Of a DNA stretch of 64,000 bases, positions 27,275-36,076 are shown piece by piece. Below the pieces are notes generated by a model. That model did no database searches. It had not been told where the DNA came from and saw only the letters and a list, made by a program, of their open reading frames with translations. Every line of letters begins with the position of its first letter. Position 1 is the stretch's first letter. This stretch comes from Paenibacillus sp. FSL H7-0331 (GTDB lineage Bacteria > Bacillota > Bacilli > Paenibacillales > NBRC-103111). The stretch covers positions 1 to 64,000 of the forward strand of contig NZ_MRTH01000014.1 of NCBI RefSeq assembly GCF_001956045.1, written 5' to 3'. The position numbers and the translations under genes are program-made.

Positions 27275-28471
27275 ATGGAATGCGTCGTTTCTCTCGAAGG
27301 GCTGGCACTAAGCCAGCATGGCCAGCTGAAATACGCGGCCGCCTTCATCGACGAGCAAATTCGCGATATCCGGCTTGAAAATAATCATATTCATATTGTC
27401 CATGAATCACCCAAAGGCGATGCTGCGATTGAAGCACAAGTACGCCGCTTGATCGAACGTTTTTCACATGGTGATTTTGGCTTCAAAGAAAATATTTTGT
27501 TCGAGCAAAAGGTGAACACGCCCTATGAAGGCGATATTATTGCCGAGCTCGTAGACCGCAAAATCATCAAGGTTCTGGAGGAAGGCCTGTTCATTTTCCG
27601 TGAACCGTTTTCCAGTCTGATGCGCTTTTTTGACTATTCGTTCGTCTCTAAGGTCGGCAATCGCTTCGAAGGCATCAAAGAAGAGTCCTATCCCGCCGTT
27701 ATTCATTGCGAAACACTGAATAAAACGAACCATTTTACTTCGTTTCCCGAGCATATCCATTTCTTGACACACCTGCGTGAGGATTTGGACATTATTGAAG
27801 CCTTTTCACAATCCATTCGGGAGTCCGGTGGCTGGAAGTCAGATGCTCCGCTCGATATGAACACTACGATGCCATCACCAAAGTTCACGATGAACCCTTC
27901 GACCTGCTATCACTGTTATGAGGGCTTGCAAAATGAAACGCTGGAGGGTGACGGTCTTATCGTTTCCGCTATTTCCAAATGCCATCGCTTTGAATCTCGT
28001 AACCACAGCGATTTTGGACGTTTGCTGGATTTCAGCATGCGCGAAATTATTTTTGTCGGTAAACCTGAGTTTGTTAAGGAAAACCGCCTGCGCGCTATCG
28101 AGTATATGAAAGAATTAGCTGTCGAGTGGAATGTTGACTGTATGCTTGAAATTGCCAATGATCCTTTTTTTACCAATGATTTTCAAACAAAGGCTTCTTT
28201 TCAACGCAATCAGGAGATGAAATATGAGCTGCGTCTGACGATACCCCACATTAAAAAATCGATTGCCTGCGGATCGATTAATTTCCACAGCAACACGTTC
28301 GGCAATGCCTTTCAAATTAAAATGGGTAAACGTCCCGCTGTTACCGGCTGTGTAGGCTTCGGGATTGAACGCTGGACTTTTGCCTTCCTGGCACAGTTTG
28401 GGTTGGATGAAGCCGATTGGCCGGCAACGTTCCGCGAACAGTATCACGCTTGGCAGCAAAAGTCTCTGTAA
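27275..28471 (+). CDS. Class II aminoacyl-tRNA-synthetase-like amino acid:[carrier protein] ligase
   Basis: A 398 aa protein whose C-terminal 190 residues carry class II synthetase motifs. Motif 2 is at 236-262 (KCHRFESRNH ... FSMREIIFVG) and motif 3 at 358-368 (GCVGFGIERWT, with Glu365-Arg366). A C-x2-C segment (PSTCYHCYEGL, C211/C214), the MRE glutamate (E257) and C332 (SIACGSINF) resemble the Cys/Glu/Cys zinc ligands of atypical SerRS and of the Bradyrhizobium-type amino acid:[carrier protein] ligases, which activate glycine or alanine with ATP and load it on a carrier phosphopantetheine. It has no tRNA-binding domain, so tRNA charging is unlikely. The N-terminal 190 residues have no recognised motif. 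GAGGT precedes the ATG. It stands where DltA would be expected; the amino acid specificity is unknown. Confidence 0.82.
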   Translation: MECVVSLEGLALSQHGQLKYAAAFIDEQIRDIRLENNHIHIVHESPKGDAAIEAQVRRLIERFSHGDFGFKENILFEQKVNTPYEGDIIAELVDRKIIKVLEEGLFIFREPFSSLMRFFDYSFVSKVGNRFEGIKEESYPAVIHCETLNKTNHFTSFPEHIHFLTHLREDLDIIEAFSQSIRESGGWKSDAPLDMNTTMPSPKFTMNPSTCYHCYEGLQNETLEGDGLIVSAISKCHRFESRNHSDFGRLLDFSMREIIFVGKPEFVKENRLRAIEYMKELAVEWNVDCMLEIANDPFFTNDFQTKASFQRNQEMKYELRLTIPHIKKSIACGSINFHSNTFGNAFQIKMGKRPAVTGCVGFGIERWTFAFLAQFGLDEADWPATFREQYHAWQQKSL

Positions 28472-28574
28472 ATTCTCACTCGTTATGCATTATGATGCAC
28501 AAGCTCGCTGACGTAATCACTAATCAATTACGTACTATAAATTCTTTATCACTAAACAAAGATGTGGGTTCCTT

Positions 28575-29498
28575 ATGAAACTGATCGCCTTTTTCCGTAA
28601 AAACAGCTTCGTGCTGCTGCTGCTCGCCGCTTTTGTGCTATCGGACGTTCTGATCTCGATGTGGGACCCGATGGTCACCTCGCGGCGTTTTTACAAAAAT
28701 GACTTTACCAAAACCTTATATCATCACGGCTGGCTGGATCATGGACCGGTTTTCTTCGGAAATTCCTCCGTCACAGGTGCCTATATCGAAGAGCAATCCA
28801 AATCGGGGCTCATTGAGCTGGGACTGTCCTACGGGAAGCTAACCGACCTGCAGGCGCTGCTGGAGCGGCAGCTTTTTCATGTCAAGGATCAGCTTGTTAT
28901 AGCCATTGACGTACATACGATGATCGACAGTCTGGAAACGGACCCGACCTATCAGTGGTTCAAGCCCTGGTACCAGCCCTATGTGTATACTTATCGCGAC
29001 TATTTTCGGGATTCCGGCAGTGAAGCCGTTCGGCAGCTGTATGAGGGCACACTGGAGCTGAACCGCTCCAAGCTGTTCGCTTACGTGCCTCGTTGGATTG
29101 ATAAGGAGCTTTATTATGGCAAAAAAGCCGATGATGAGCTGAAGACCAAATGGGATGATTACGAGCGCCGCTTCGGCTGGATGTCACAGCCTGACTACAA
29201 AGATAATTTACAGGCACTCGATTCTATTTTGCGATATGCCGATGATCACAAGCTGCCTGTACGTGTGATCTGGATGCCCTGGAATCCGGCGTATCCGGTT
29301 CCCAAATATATGGCAGGCATACAAACCACAGTGAATCAAAAGCTCGCTCAGCATCAGGTTCCTGTGCTGGATCTGCTAAGTACCTACAAGCCTGCGCAGT
29401 TTCATGATCTCGTCCATTTGAGCCGTGAAGTCGGGGCTCCCGTATTCACCAAGGAGGTTGACGCATGGCTCCAATCCCTCGCAAAATCGTCGAAGTAA
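28575..29498 (+). CDS. DltD/SGNH-like membrane-anchored acyltransferase
   Basis: A 307 aa protein with an N-terminal signal anchor (VLLLLAAFVLSDVLIS, about 13-29) and an outside domain with SGNH-hydrolase features. Block I is FGNSSVTGAY (serines 64 and 65), and the C-terminal DxxH pair is HDLVHLS (D278, H281), as in DltD and AlgJ/AlgX-type proteins. DltD takes the acyl group relayed by DltX and transfers it to the wall polymer, so the same role is inferred here. The carboxy-terminal 34 nt overlap the next small gene in another frame, a sign of coupling. A 103-bp gap separates it from the ligase gene. The ribosome site before the ATG is weak (GATGTGGG). The target polymer is unknown. Confidence 0.82.
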   Translation: MKLIAFFRKNSFVLLLLAAFVLSDVLISMWDPMVTSRRFYKNDFTKTLYHHGWLDHGPVFFGNSSVTGAYIEEQSKSGLIELGLSYGKLTDLQALLERQLFHVKDQLVIAIDVHTMIDSLETDPTYQWFKPWYQPYVYTYRDYFRDSGSEAVRQLYEGTLELNRSKLFAYVPRWIDKELYYGKKADDELKTKWDDYERRFGWMSQPDYKDNLQALDSILRYADDHKLPVRVIWMPWNPAYPVPKYMAGIQTTVNQKLAQHQVPVLDLLSTYKPAQFHDLVHLSREVGAPVFTKEVDAWLQSLAKSSK

Positions 29499-29575
29499 TT
29501 GTGTATACGGTGATGCTCATTATTGTTTTGATCTATTTTACAGGTAAAGGATTGTTTATATACGAGGGGTTCTGA
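29465..29575 (+). CDS. DltX-like microprotein, 36 aa, nested at the end of the dltD-like gene
   Basis: A 36-codon ORF starting at ATG 29465, inside the end of the dltD-like gene and in a different frame. A perfect AAGGAGG lies seven bases upstream. It encodes one transmembrane helix (VIVYTVMLIIVLIYF, about residues 11-25) and ends GKGLFIYEGF. The last six residues fit the F-x-Y-x-x-F tail that defines DltX (family PF12459). In the Dlt pathway the tail tyrosine accepts D-alanine from the MBOAT protein before transfer by DltD; here Tyr33 would play that part. Its place directly before the MBOAT gene is as expected for a DltX partner. It is shorter than usual DltX (about 50 aa). Confidence 0.85.
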   Translation: MAPIPRKIVEVIVYTVMLIIVLIYFTGKGLFIYEGF

Positions 29576-29619
29576 GCCTCTTCAAGGCTCGGCCATCTTT
29601 CATTCAAGGGAGTCAGGTT

Positions 29620-30771
29620 ATGTGGTATTTGAACATGAACGCAGTCATGGCCATGTGTGGAATGATTCTCATTCTGGCGCTTACCCGCTGGTGGCCCCAC
29701 AATAAACGCATATTACTGCTGGCGTTCAACCTCAGCTTCCTGCTGGTGTTCAGCAAGAAGCTTTTTGTCTTTTACATCATCTATACGATTGTGAATTATA
29801 TCGCATTTCGATTCTTGTGTCAGACCACCTCCTGGCGCAGAGGCTGGTTCATTACTCTGATCACACTGAACATAGCTGGCGTTTGCGGAATGCGTATGTA
29901 CGGAATGCAAATATTTGAAAACCCGTTGTTCGATACGGTGATGCTGCTTGGTTTGATCTACAACGTGCTGAAGGTTATCGATGCGCATTATTTTGCTTAT
30001 TTTATCGGTAAAGATGCTCGTGCCGGGCTGATTGATTACGCTAACTATATTCTTTTCGTGCCGACCTTTACTTCAGGGCCTATTCTTAAATTCCGTGATT
30101 TTATGGCGGATACGAAACAGCCCTACAAGCTGACTTCATCGCAGGTTGAGGACAATGTCAAACGAATTATTATAGGGTTATTCAAAAAAATCGTAATCGT
30201 CACCTGGATGACCGACGTATTCAACCATATGCAGCAGGGTGAGCTCCATACGCATCAATCACTATTTCTGATGGTCTGGTTCTACGCGCTCATTTTTTTC
30301 GATTTCTCAGGTTATTCCGATATCGCCATCGGCTTTGGCCGCTTAATGGGCTATAATATTCCGGAAAATTTCAAAAAACCGTTCCAGTCGCCGACCTTGA
30401 CTCAATTTTGGCGCAATTGGCATGCAACACTAGGGGATTGGTTTCGCGAGCATATTTTCATGTTTTTTTCACGTCAAGCTCCAAGCAAAATGACAGCAGC
30501 AGGCTTGTCCATCCTCATTATGGTGCTGATTGGTCTCTGGCATGGCTTTAGCTGGCTCTACTTTTTCTACGGGCTTTATCACGGAATCGTCATCGCATTG
30601 GAAAATTTGCTTGGCAAATCGACAGTCAATAAGAAAAAGGTATCACGCACCTATTTTCTCGCCCGCTGCGCGCTCACCCAAGCCATTGTAACCTTCTCCG
30701 TCATTATCTACAGTGGTAACACCGAAACCGTATGGAAAATTTACCGCGGACTGTTTAATTGGCCTTTTTAA
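29620..30771 (+). CDS. MBOAT acyltransferase, DltB/AlgI-like
   Basis: A 383 aa polytopic membrane protein of the MBOAT family. Family hallmarks are FFDFSGYSDIAIGFGRLMGY (about 227-244), the conserved FWRNWHATLGDWFREHIF (H268, about 263-280) and the catalytic-histidine motif LIGLWHGFSWLYF (H308). These correspond to the two conserved histidine segments of DltB. DltB hands an acyl group from a carrier-protein thioester on the inner face across the membrane to DltX. Here the carrier at 27017 and the microprotein at 29465 supply both partners. GGGAG precedes the ATG. Last gene of the operon, followed by a terminator. The AlgI branch transfers acetyl groups, so acetylation is possible, but the aminoacyl-carrier genes argue for an amino acid. 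Confidence 0.88.
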   Translation: MWYLNMNAVMAMCGMILILALTRWWPHNKRILLLAFNLSFLLVFSKKLFVFYIIYTIVNYIAFRFLCQTTSWRRGWFITLITLNIAGVCGMRMYGMQIFENPLFDTVMLLGLIYNVLKVIDAHYFAYFIGKDARAGLIDYANYILFVPTFTSGPILKFRDFMADTKQPYKLTSSQVEDNVKRIIIGLFKKIVIVTWMTDVFNHMQQGELHTHQSLFLMVWFYALIFFDFSGYSDIAIGFGRLMGYNIPENFKKPFQSPTLTQFWRNWHATLGDWFREHIFMFFSRQAPSKMTAAGLSILIMVLIGLWHGFSWLYFFYGLYHGIVIALENLLGKSTVNKKKVSRTYFLARCALTQAIVTFSVIIYSGNTETVWKIYRGLFNWPF

Positions 30772-30861
30772 CCGAATGCGAATAAAACTGACAGTCCGCT
30801 TGCTTGTTTTCAACCGGAAGAGATCCTTGATCCGGCTGTACTCCATTCTTTCCAAGTACCC

Positions 30862-30900
30862 AGAGTCTCTATCCGGTTATCCCGGATAAGAGACTCTTTT
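30862..30900 (+). terminator. Terminator of the Dlt-like operon
   Basis: AGAGTCTCTATCCGG and CCGGATAAGAGACTCT form a 15-bp stem with one bulge and a 4-nt loop, followed by TTTT; 90 bp after the MBOAT stop codon. Confidence 0.9.
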
Positions 30901-31027
30901 CATGAGACGCTGAGCTCGACCTTCTGCAAGCTGTAGGTACTCCATTTAGATAAAAAGAGTGAACCGGCTATGTTATATCATGGGTTTGAGTTTACCATCA
31001 CTTGAATGCCTGAAGGAGGATCACTGA

Positions 31028-31297
31028 TTACTTTTTCAGCTTGGTACGCGATACCTTTGCTCTGGCACCGCCTGCGTCCCGTTTCTTCATACTACGGCTG
31101 CTAACTGTACATACTTCATCTTTGACAGTGCAGGATACAAAATGATGTGGAACTGGAACACAATGATGCCGATTGATAACTTCAACAGGATGAATAACCG
31201 GTACCGGTTGTGGATAGTAATAATTGCGGATCACCTGCGTTGGATCTGTAAAAACCGGGTCAGCCGGCGGACATTGGAAATTGTTATTGTAAGCCAA
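31028..31297 (-). CDS. CotD-like spore coat protein
   Basis: An 89 aa His/Pro/Val-rich protein with Cys residues (FQCPPADPVFTDPTQVIRNY, NRHHCVPVPHHFVSCTVKD) and a basic Lys/Arg-rich tail. The composition and the P-V-x-HPVEVINRHH pattern resemble CotD-family inner coat proteins of Bacillales. The frame opens with an ATG at 31306, but AAGGAG touches that codon directly. The TTG at 31297 has the site at normal spacing and may be the real start. Single gene between the plus-strand Dlt-like operon and the plus-strand sugar isomerase gene; a mother-cell sporulation promoter would be expected. Confidence 0.65.
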   Translation of the reverse strand: MAYNNNFQCPPADPVFTDPTQVIRNYYYPQPVPVIHPVEVINRHHCVPVPHHFVSCTVKDEVCTVSSRSMKKRDAGGARAKVSRTKLKK

Positions 31298-31421
31298 ATG
31301 GATCATCTCCTTCTCTGTGAATGGTACAGTATATGTGGGTCTTTCATTCGCGCTTGTTCATTCGCCTAGTAAGCAAGTAAATGTATACCCATTGCAGATA
31401 TGAATGTCCTCATCTTGCACT

Positions 31422-31450
31422 TTGAGTTAACAAGCAAACAATGTTATAAT
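31422..31450 (+). promoter_or_regulatory. Sigma-A promoter of the sugar isomerase gene
   Basis: TTGAGT (31422-31427) and a perfect TATAAT (31445-31450) are spaced by 17 bp, 50 bp upstream of the chosen ATG. Confidence 0.8.
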
Positions 31451-31500
31451 TTGCTATAGTGCGTACACGCGTACATTTCTTATTTTTCCGGAGGTGTCTT

Positions 31501-32469
31501 ATGAAGTTAGGCGTATTTGCCGTATTATTTGCCCAGAAATCTCTTGAAGAAACCCTCGATTACATTGCTGCTAAAGGCTTGGAAGCGATTGAAATTGGTA
31601 CAGGTGGCTACCCAGGAAATGCTCATTGCAATCCGGAAGTATTATTGGCTGATGAAGGAAAGCTGAAAGCTTTTAAAAAGGCGGTAGAATCCCGCGGGCT
31701 CACTATTAGCGCACTTAGCTGCCATGGTAATCCACTTCACCCGCAGCATCCTATTGCATCAGATCATCATAATACGATCCTCAAAACGATAGAGCTGGCT
31801 GAAAAGCTGGAGGTTCCTGTCGTCAATACATTCTCTGGCTGCCCGGGTGATCATGAAGGTGCCAAATACCCGAACTGGCCGGTAGCACCATGGCCTAATG
31901 ATTATCAGGAAATTCTGGACTGGCAGTGGACGAACAAAGTTATTCCTTACTGGACTGAAACTGGTAAATTCGCTTCTGACCGCAATGTAAAAATCGGTCT
32001 TGAGCTGCATGGCGGTTTCTCTGTACATACCCCAGCTACGCTGTTGCGTCTTCGTGAAGCTGCAGGTGACGTTATCGGTGCTAACCTCGATCCAAGTCAT
32101 ATGTGGTGGCAGGGAATTGATCCAGTACAAGCGGTTCAAATATTAGGCCGCGCCAACGCTATCCATCATTTTCATGCCAAGGATACGACTATTGATCCGA
32201 TTAATGTTAATAAGCATGGTGTTACCGACATGCAATCCTACACCTTGATGCTGGATCGCGCATGGCAGTTCCGTACTGTCGGCTACGGTCACGACTTGAA
32301 AACATGGGCTGATATCATCAGCGCTCTTCGTCTTGTCGGCTATGACTATGTGGTTAGTATTGAGCACGAGGATGGCTTGATGTCTGTAGACGAAGGCTTT
32401 ACCAAAGCCGTACAAAACCTGCAGCAAATTTTGATTAAAGATCCCGTTGGTGAGATGTGGTGGGTATAA
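31501..32469 (+). CDS. Sugar phosphate isomerase/epimerase (xylose-isomerase-like TIM barrel)
   Basis: A 322 aa AP-endonuclease-2/xylose-isomerase-like TIM barrel. Conserved metal- and substrate-binding positions are visible in GLEAIEIGTGGYPG, NTFSGCPGD, IGLELHGGFSVH, IGANLDPSHMWWQGIDP, IHHFHAKDT and VVSIEHED, giving the Glu/Asp/His/Glu set of the family. Such proteins convert keto-sugars, inositols or sugar acids; the exact substrate cannot be read from sequence. The frame opens at 31459, but GGAGGTG seven bases before the ATG at 31501 makes that the start. It has its own promoter and terminator and no sugar transporter or dehydrogenase neighbours. Confidence 0.85.
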   Translation: MKLGVFAVLFAQKSLEETLDYIAAKGLEAIEIGTGGYPGNAHCNPEVLLADEGKLKAFKKAVESRGLTISALSCHGNPLHPQHPIASDHHNTILKTIELAEKLEVPVVNTFSGCPGDHEGAKYPNWPVAPWPNDYQEILDWQWTNKVIPYWTETGKFASDRNVKIGLELHGGFSVHTPATLLRLREAAGDVIGANLDPSHMWWQGIDPVQAVQILGRANAIHHFHAKDTTIDPINVNKHGVTDMQSYTLMLDRAWQFRTVGYGHDLKTWADIISALRLVGYDYVVSIEHEDGLMSVDEGFTKAVQNLQQILIKDPVGEMWWV

Positions 32470-32534
32470 TCACAGTGTAAGGCTCTGCTTTGACAGAGGG
32501 CTTGACTGATGATTATTGAAGAATATGTGTTTTG

Positions 32535-32566
32535 AAAAGCTGAGGGTTCATATTCCTCGGCTTTTT
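32535..32566 (+). terminator. Terminator of the sugar isomerase gene
   Basis: AAAAGCTGAGG and CCTCGGCTTTTT form an 11-bp stem with a 9-nt loop and a T-run. Confidence 0.85.
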
Positions 32567-32622
32567 CAAGTCATATCTGAATATGCAGTCCTGCCATAGA
32601 TTGGTTTAACTGATAGACATAC

Positions 32623-32653
32623 AAAAAGCCCTTGGACTCGGGTCCAAGGGCTT
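32623..32653 (-). terminator. Terminator of the small membrane protein gene
   Basis: AAGCCCTTGGAC and GTCCAAGGGCTT form a perfect 12-bp stem with a short loop. On the minus strand it is followed by TTTTTG. Confidence 0.85.
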
Positions 32654-32702
32654 CTCTTCGTTATAGGGAAAACTCATAGTAGGTGAAGCCTGTGTGAAAT
32701 AC

Positions 32703-32927
32703 CTAGATTTTACCCATCCAACTCATAACCATTACAGCATCCATCACTAAAAAAACGACCAAGCTAATTCCACCGAACCCGATGGCAAAAATATTTTTTT
32801 TAGGAGATGCCAGTAAACGTACAACACCAATAGCGATTACAATCGTAAACAAGATCACGAATACGTCAAACCCGTTAAAAGTTGATGCGGCTTGCGCTGC
32901 TTTTGCTGCCTCTTCGGCCAAAAACAT
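32703..32927 (-). CDS. Small two-helix membrane protein (DUF2759-like)
   Basis: A 74 aa protein with two predicted helices (FDVFVILFTIVIAIGVVRLL and IGFGGISLVVFLVMDAVMVM) joined by a basic loop (ASPKKN). It resembles the DUF2759/YqgW-type small membrane proteins of Bacillales, but the match is weak and no function is known. A GAGAGACC-type site stands upstream (GGAGGTCTCTCG just before the ATG), and a strong terminator follows. Confidence 0.6.
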   Translation of the reverse strand: MFLAEEAAKAAQAASTFNGFDVFVILFTIVIAIGVVRLLASPKKNIFAIGFGGISLVVFLVMDAVMVMSWMGKI

Positions 32928-33124
32928 CGAGAGACCTCCTCATGGTTACAAAATTGCTTATATTCTATCTTAGCTTGACTAGCTGCGAAGTGCAAGTGAT
33001 TTGCTGAAGTGTAACAACTTTGTCAACATTTCTTGCCTTTGCGTCGATGCTTTTTCAAAAACAACTGTGTATCTATACAGTGTCCATTGCTTCTAACATT
33101 TATAACTCCCGATTTGATAAAATG

Positions 33125-35992
33125 TTAGGCCAACTGCTCTATATATTCAGCGGATCTCGCTTTATCTCGCTCCAGAATGGGCTTAAGATACTTCCCTGTA
33201 TAGGAGCCTTTTACTTTGACGACCTCCTCAGGTGTTCCCGTAGCCACAATCGTACCGCCTTTGCTGCCGCCCTCGGGACCGAGATCAATCATATAATCCG
33301 CTGTCTTGATGACATCCAGATTGTGCTCGATGACAAGAACACTATCCCCATTATCTACCAGCTTGTGCAGCACCTTAAGCAATCGATCAATATCGTGAAT
33401 ATGCAATCCTGTTGTTGGCTCATCGAGAATATAGATCGTTTTGCCTGTGCTTCTGCGATACAGCTCAGCTGCAAGCTTCACACGCTGCGCCTCTCCACCC
33501 GACAAGGTTGTCGCTGGTTGTCCCAGGTCCATATAACCGAGACCTACCTCAAGAAGTGTATGCAGCTTACGATGAATCCGAGGCACATTTTTGAAAAATT
33601 CGCATGAATCCTCGATCGTCATACCCAGCACATCGGAAATGCTTTTACCTTTGTAATGAATTTCTAATGTTTCCCGGTTGTACCGTTTGCCTTTGCAAAT
33701 CTCACAAGGTACGTACACATCCGGTAAGAAATGCATCTCGATCTTGATGATTCCGTCCCCGCTGCAGGCTTCACAGCGTCCACCCTTCACATTAAAGCTG
33801 AAGCGCCCTTTCTTGTAGCCGCGAACTTTAGCCTCATTCGTAGTAGCAAACAAATCGCGTATATCGTCAAATACCCCTGTATAGGTGGCTGGATTGGAGC
33901 GTGGTGTTCGTCCAATTGGCGATTGGTCGATCTCGATCACCTTGTCCACGTGCTCAAGTCCGATAAATTCTTTATGCTCACCTGGGCGTACCTTGGCTCT
34001 ATTTAATTCCTTGGCTAAGGTTTTGTACAAGATTTCATTAATTAAAGTACTTTTGCCTGATCCGGAGACACCCGTTACACAGGTGAACACACCTAACGGC
34101 AGCTTAACGTTCACATTACGCAGGTTATTTTCCTTAGCTCCCTTGATTTCCAGCCATTTCCCATTCGGTTCCCGTCGGGAGGCAGCTATCGGGATAAATT
34201 TCTTGCCGCTTAAATATTGGCCTGTTAGCGAATGGGGATCATCCATAATCTCCTGTGGTGTTCCCTGGGACACAACCATTCCGCCATGCACACCAGCGCC
34301 AGGACCGATATCGATAATGTAGTCAGCTGCCATCATCGTGTCTTCATCATGTTCTACTACGATCAGGGTGTTGCCGAGATCGCGCATATGCTCAAGCGTC
34401 TGTATTAACCGCTCATTATCACGCTGATGCAGACCGATGCTGGGCTCATCCAAAATGTAGAGTACGCCCATCAGGCTAGACCCGATCTGTGTTGCTAATC
34501 GAATCCGCTGCGCCTCACCACCGGAAAGGGTTCCCGCTGCGCGATGCATTGTGAGGTAATCCAGCCCTACATTAACAAGAAAGCCTAGGCGTGCCTTGAT
34601 TTCTTTGAGAATCAATTGGGCGATCTGCATCTCTCTGTCCGTCAACGACAAGGAATCAAACCATACCGCTGAGTCACCGATGGACAACGAAGTGACATAA
34701 GCAATATTTTTCTCATTGATGGTGACAGCCAGCGATTCAGCCTTCAAGCGCTGACCTTTACATTTGCCGCACGGCTTCGAGCTCATATAGCTCTCGATAT
34801 GCTCACGAATGCCTTCCGAGAACGTATCCCGATAACGACGCTCCAGATTATGAATAATTCCCTCGAACGGAACCATCGCTTCTTTCCTGAGACCCATATC
34901 ATTCTCGTAACGGAACCGTACCTTCTCACCGCCTGTACCCAGCAGCAGCTTCTTCATCTGCTCGGGGGTTAAGTCGGCCACAGGAGTCGTCCGTGATATC
35001 CCATAATGCTCACATACGGCTGCCAGGAACTGCGGATAATAGTTCGATGTACTGCCCGCCCAAGCTTCAAAAGCTCCCTGCTCGATCGATAGCTGTGGGT
35101 TCGGTACAAGCAGATCTGGATCTATAACCATTTTACTGCCTAATCCATCGCAATCGGGACATGCTCCGAAAGGACTGTTGAAGGAAAACATTCTGGGAGC
35201 CAGCTCTTCAATGCTGAATCCGCATACCGGACATGCCAAATTTTGGCTGAACAACAGCTCTTCCTGATCGATAATATCAACGAGAACTCTGCCCTCACCG
35301 AGCTTAAGAGCCGTTTCCAACGAATCGGCCAACCGACTCTGCACATCGTCCTTAACGACGATACGGTCAACGACCACTTCGATATTGTGCTTTTTATTTT
35401 TATCGAGCTCGATCTTCTCGGACAAATCCATCGTTTCGCCATTCACGCGCACGCGCACAAAGCCCTGCTTGTGAATATCAGCCAACAGCTTGGTGTGCTC
35501 GCCCTTGCGACCCGAGATGATCGGAGCCAATATCTGCAGACGTGTTCTCTCGGGATATTCCATAATCCGGTCTACCATCTGCTCAATGGTCTGGGAGGTA
35601 ATCTCGATCTTATGATCGGGACAATGCGGACGCCCGATACGAGCGAACAACAAACGAAGATAATCGTAAATCTCGGTGACCGTTCCAACGGTAGAACGCG
35701 GGTTACGGCTTGTCGTTTTCTGGTCAATGGAAATCGCCGGAGACAGTCCCTCAATGGAATCCACATCCGGTTTGTCCATTTGCCCTAAAAATTGCCGCGC
35801 ATAAGCAGACAACGACTCTACATAACGGCGCTGCCCTTCAGCATAAATGGTATCAAAAGCAAGCGACGATTTGCCTGATCCGCTTAAGCCTGTAAGTACA
35901 ACAAAACGATCCCGTGGAATCGTAACATCTATATTTTTCAAATTATGCGCTCGCGCGCCCTTGATCACAATATTGTCTCTGATCACGTGCAT
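33125..35992 (-). CDS. uvrA: UvrABC excinuclease subunit A
   Basis: A 955 aa DNA damage-recognition ATPase of nucleotide excision repair. It has two ABC-type ATPase modules: Walker [15 protein letters not shown] near residue 32 and [14 protein letters not shown] near 640; signatures [16 protein letters not shown] and [16 protein letters not shown]; Walker [11 protein letters not shown] and [10 protein letters not shown]. Zinc-binding CxxC pairs lie in CPVC ... CPDC and CEAC ... CEIC. It forms the UvrA2 dimer that loads UvrB. It lies 84 bp downstream of uvrB, the normal uvrBA order. The length matches the family. Confidence 0.98.
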   Translation of the reverse strand: MHVIRDNIVIKGARAHNLKNIDVTIPRDRFVVLTGLSGSGKSSLAFDTIYAEGQRRYVESLSAYARQFLGQMDKPDVDSIEGLSPAISIDQKTTSRNPRSTVGTVTEIYDYLRLLFARIGRPHCPDHKIEITSQTIEQMVDRIMEYPERTRLQILAPIISGRKGEHTKLLADIHKQGFVRVRVNGETMDLSEKIELDKNKKHNIEVVVDRIVVKDDVQSRLADSLETALKLGEGRVLVDIIDQEELLFSQNLACPVCGFSIEELAPRMFSFNSPFGACPDCDGLGSKMVIDPDLLVPNPQLSIEQGAFEAWAGSTSNYYPQFLAAVCEHYGISRTTPVADLTPEQMKKLLLGTGGEKVRFRYENDMGLRKEAMVPFEGIIHNLERRYRDTFSEGIREHIESYMSSKPCGKCKGQRLKAESLAVTINEKNIAYVTSLSIGDSAVWFDSLSLTDREMQIAQLILKEIKARLGFLVNVGLDYLTMHRAAGTLSGGEAQRIRLATQIGSSLMGVLYILDEPSIGLHQRDNERLIQTLEHMRDLGNTLIVVEHDEDTMMAADYIIDIGPGAGVHGGMVVSQGTPQEIMDDPHSLTGQYLSGKKFIPIAASRREPNGKWLEIKGAKENNLRNVNVKLPLGVFTCVTGVSGSGKSTLINEILYKTLAKELNRAKVRPGEHKEFIGLEHVDKVIEIDQSPIGRTPRSNPATYTGVFDDIRDLFATTNEAKVRGYKKGRFSFNVKGGRCEACSGDGIIKIEMHFLPDVYVPCEICKGKRYNRETLEIHYKGKSISDVLGMTIEDSCEFFKNVPRIHRKLHTLLEVGLGYMDLGQPATTLSGGEAQRVKLAAELYRRSTGKTIYILDEPTTGLHIHDIDRLLKVLHKLVDNGDSVLVIEHNLDVIKTADYMIDLGPEGGSKGGTIVATGTPEEVVKVKGSYTGKYLKPILERDKARSAEYIEQLA

Positions 35993-36076
35993 AACACCAT
36001 CCTTTTGATTTCAACGGATTGTCAAGCGTCTGCCATCTTATCCATTATAAACGATTCAGCCGATTACTCCTATCCA

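Noticed and set aside
27275..28471. Calling the synthetase-like protein a genuine tRNA synthetase
   Set aside because: It has no tRNA-binding domain and sits next to a carrier protein; its motif layout fits the carrier-protein ligases.
28472..28574. An internal promoter between the ligase and dltD-like genes
   Set aside because: The 103-bp gap is AT-rich and has TATAAA-like text, but no -35 at correct spacing was found, so I did not call one.
23544..30900. Calling the operon a canonical dlt (D-alanylation) operon
   Set aside because: No DltA-type adenylation enzyme is present; the ligase is of the aminoacyl-tRNA-synthetase fold and its cargo is unknown, so D-Ala cannot be assumed.
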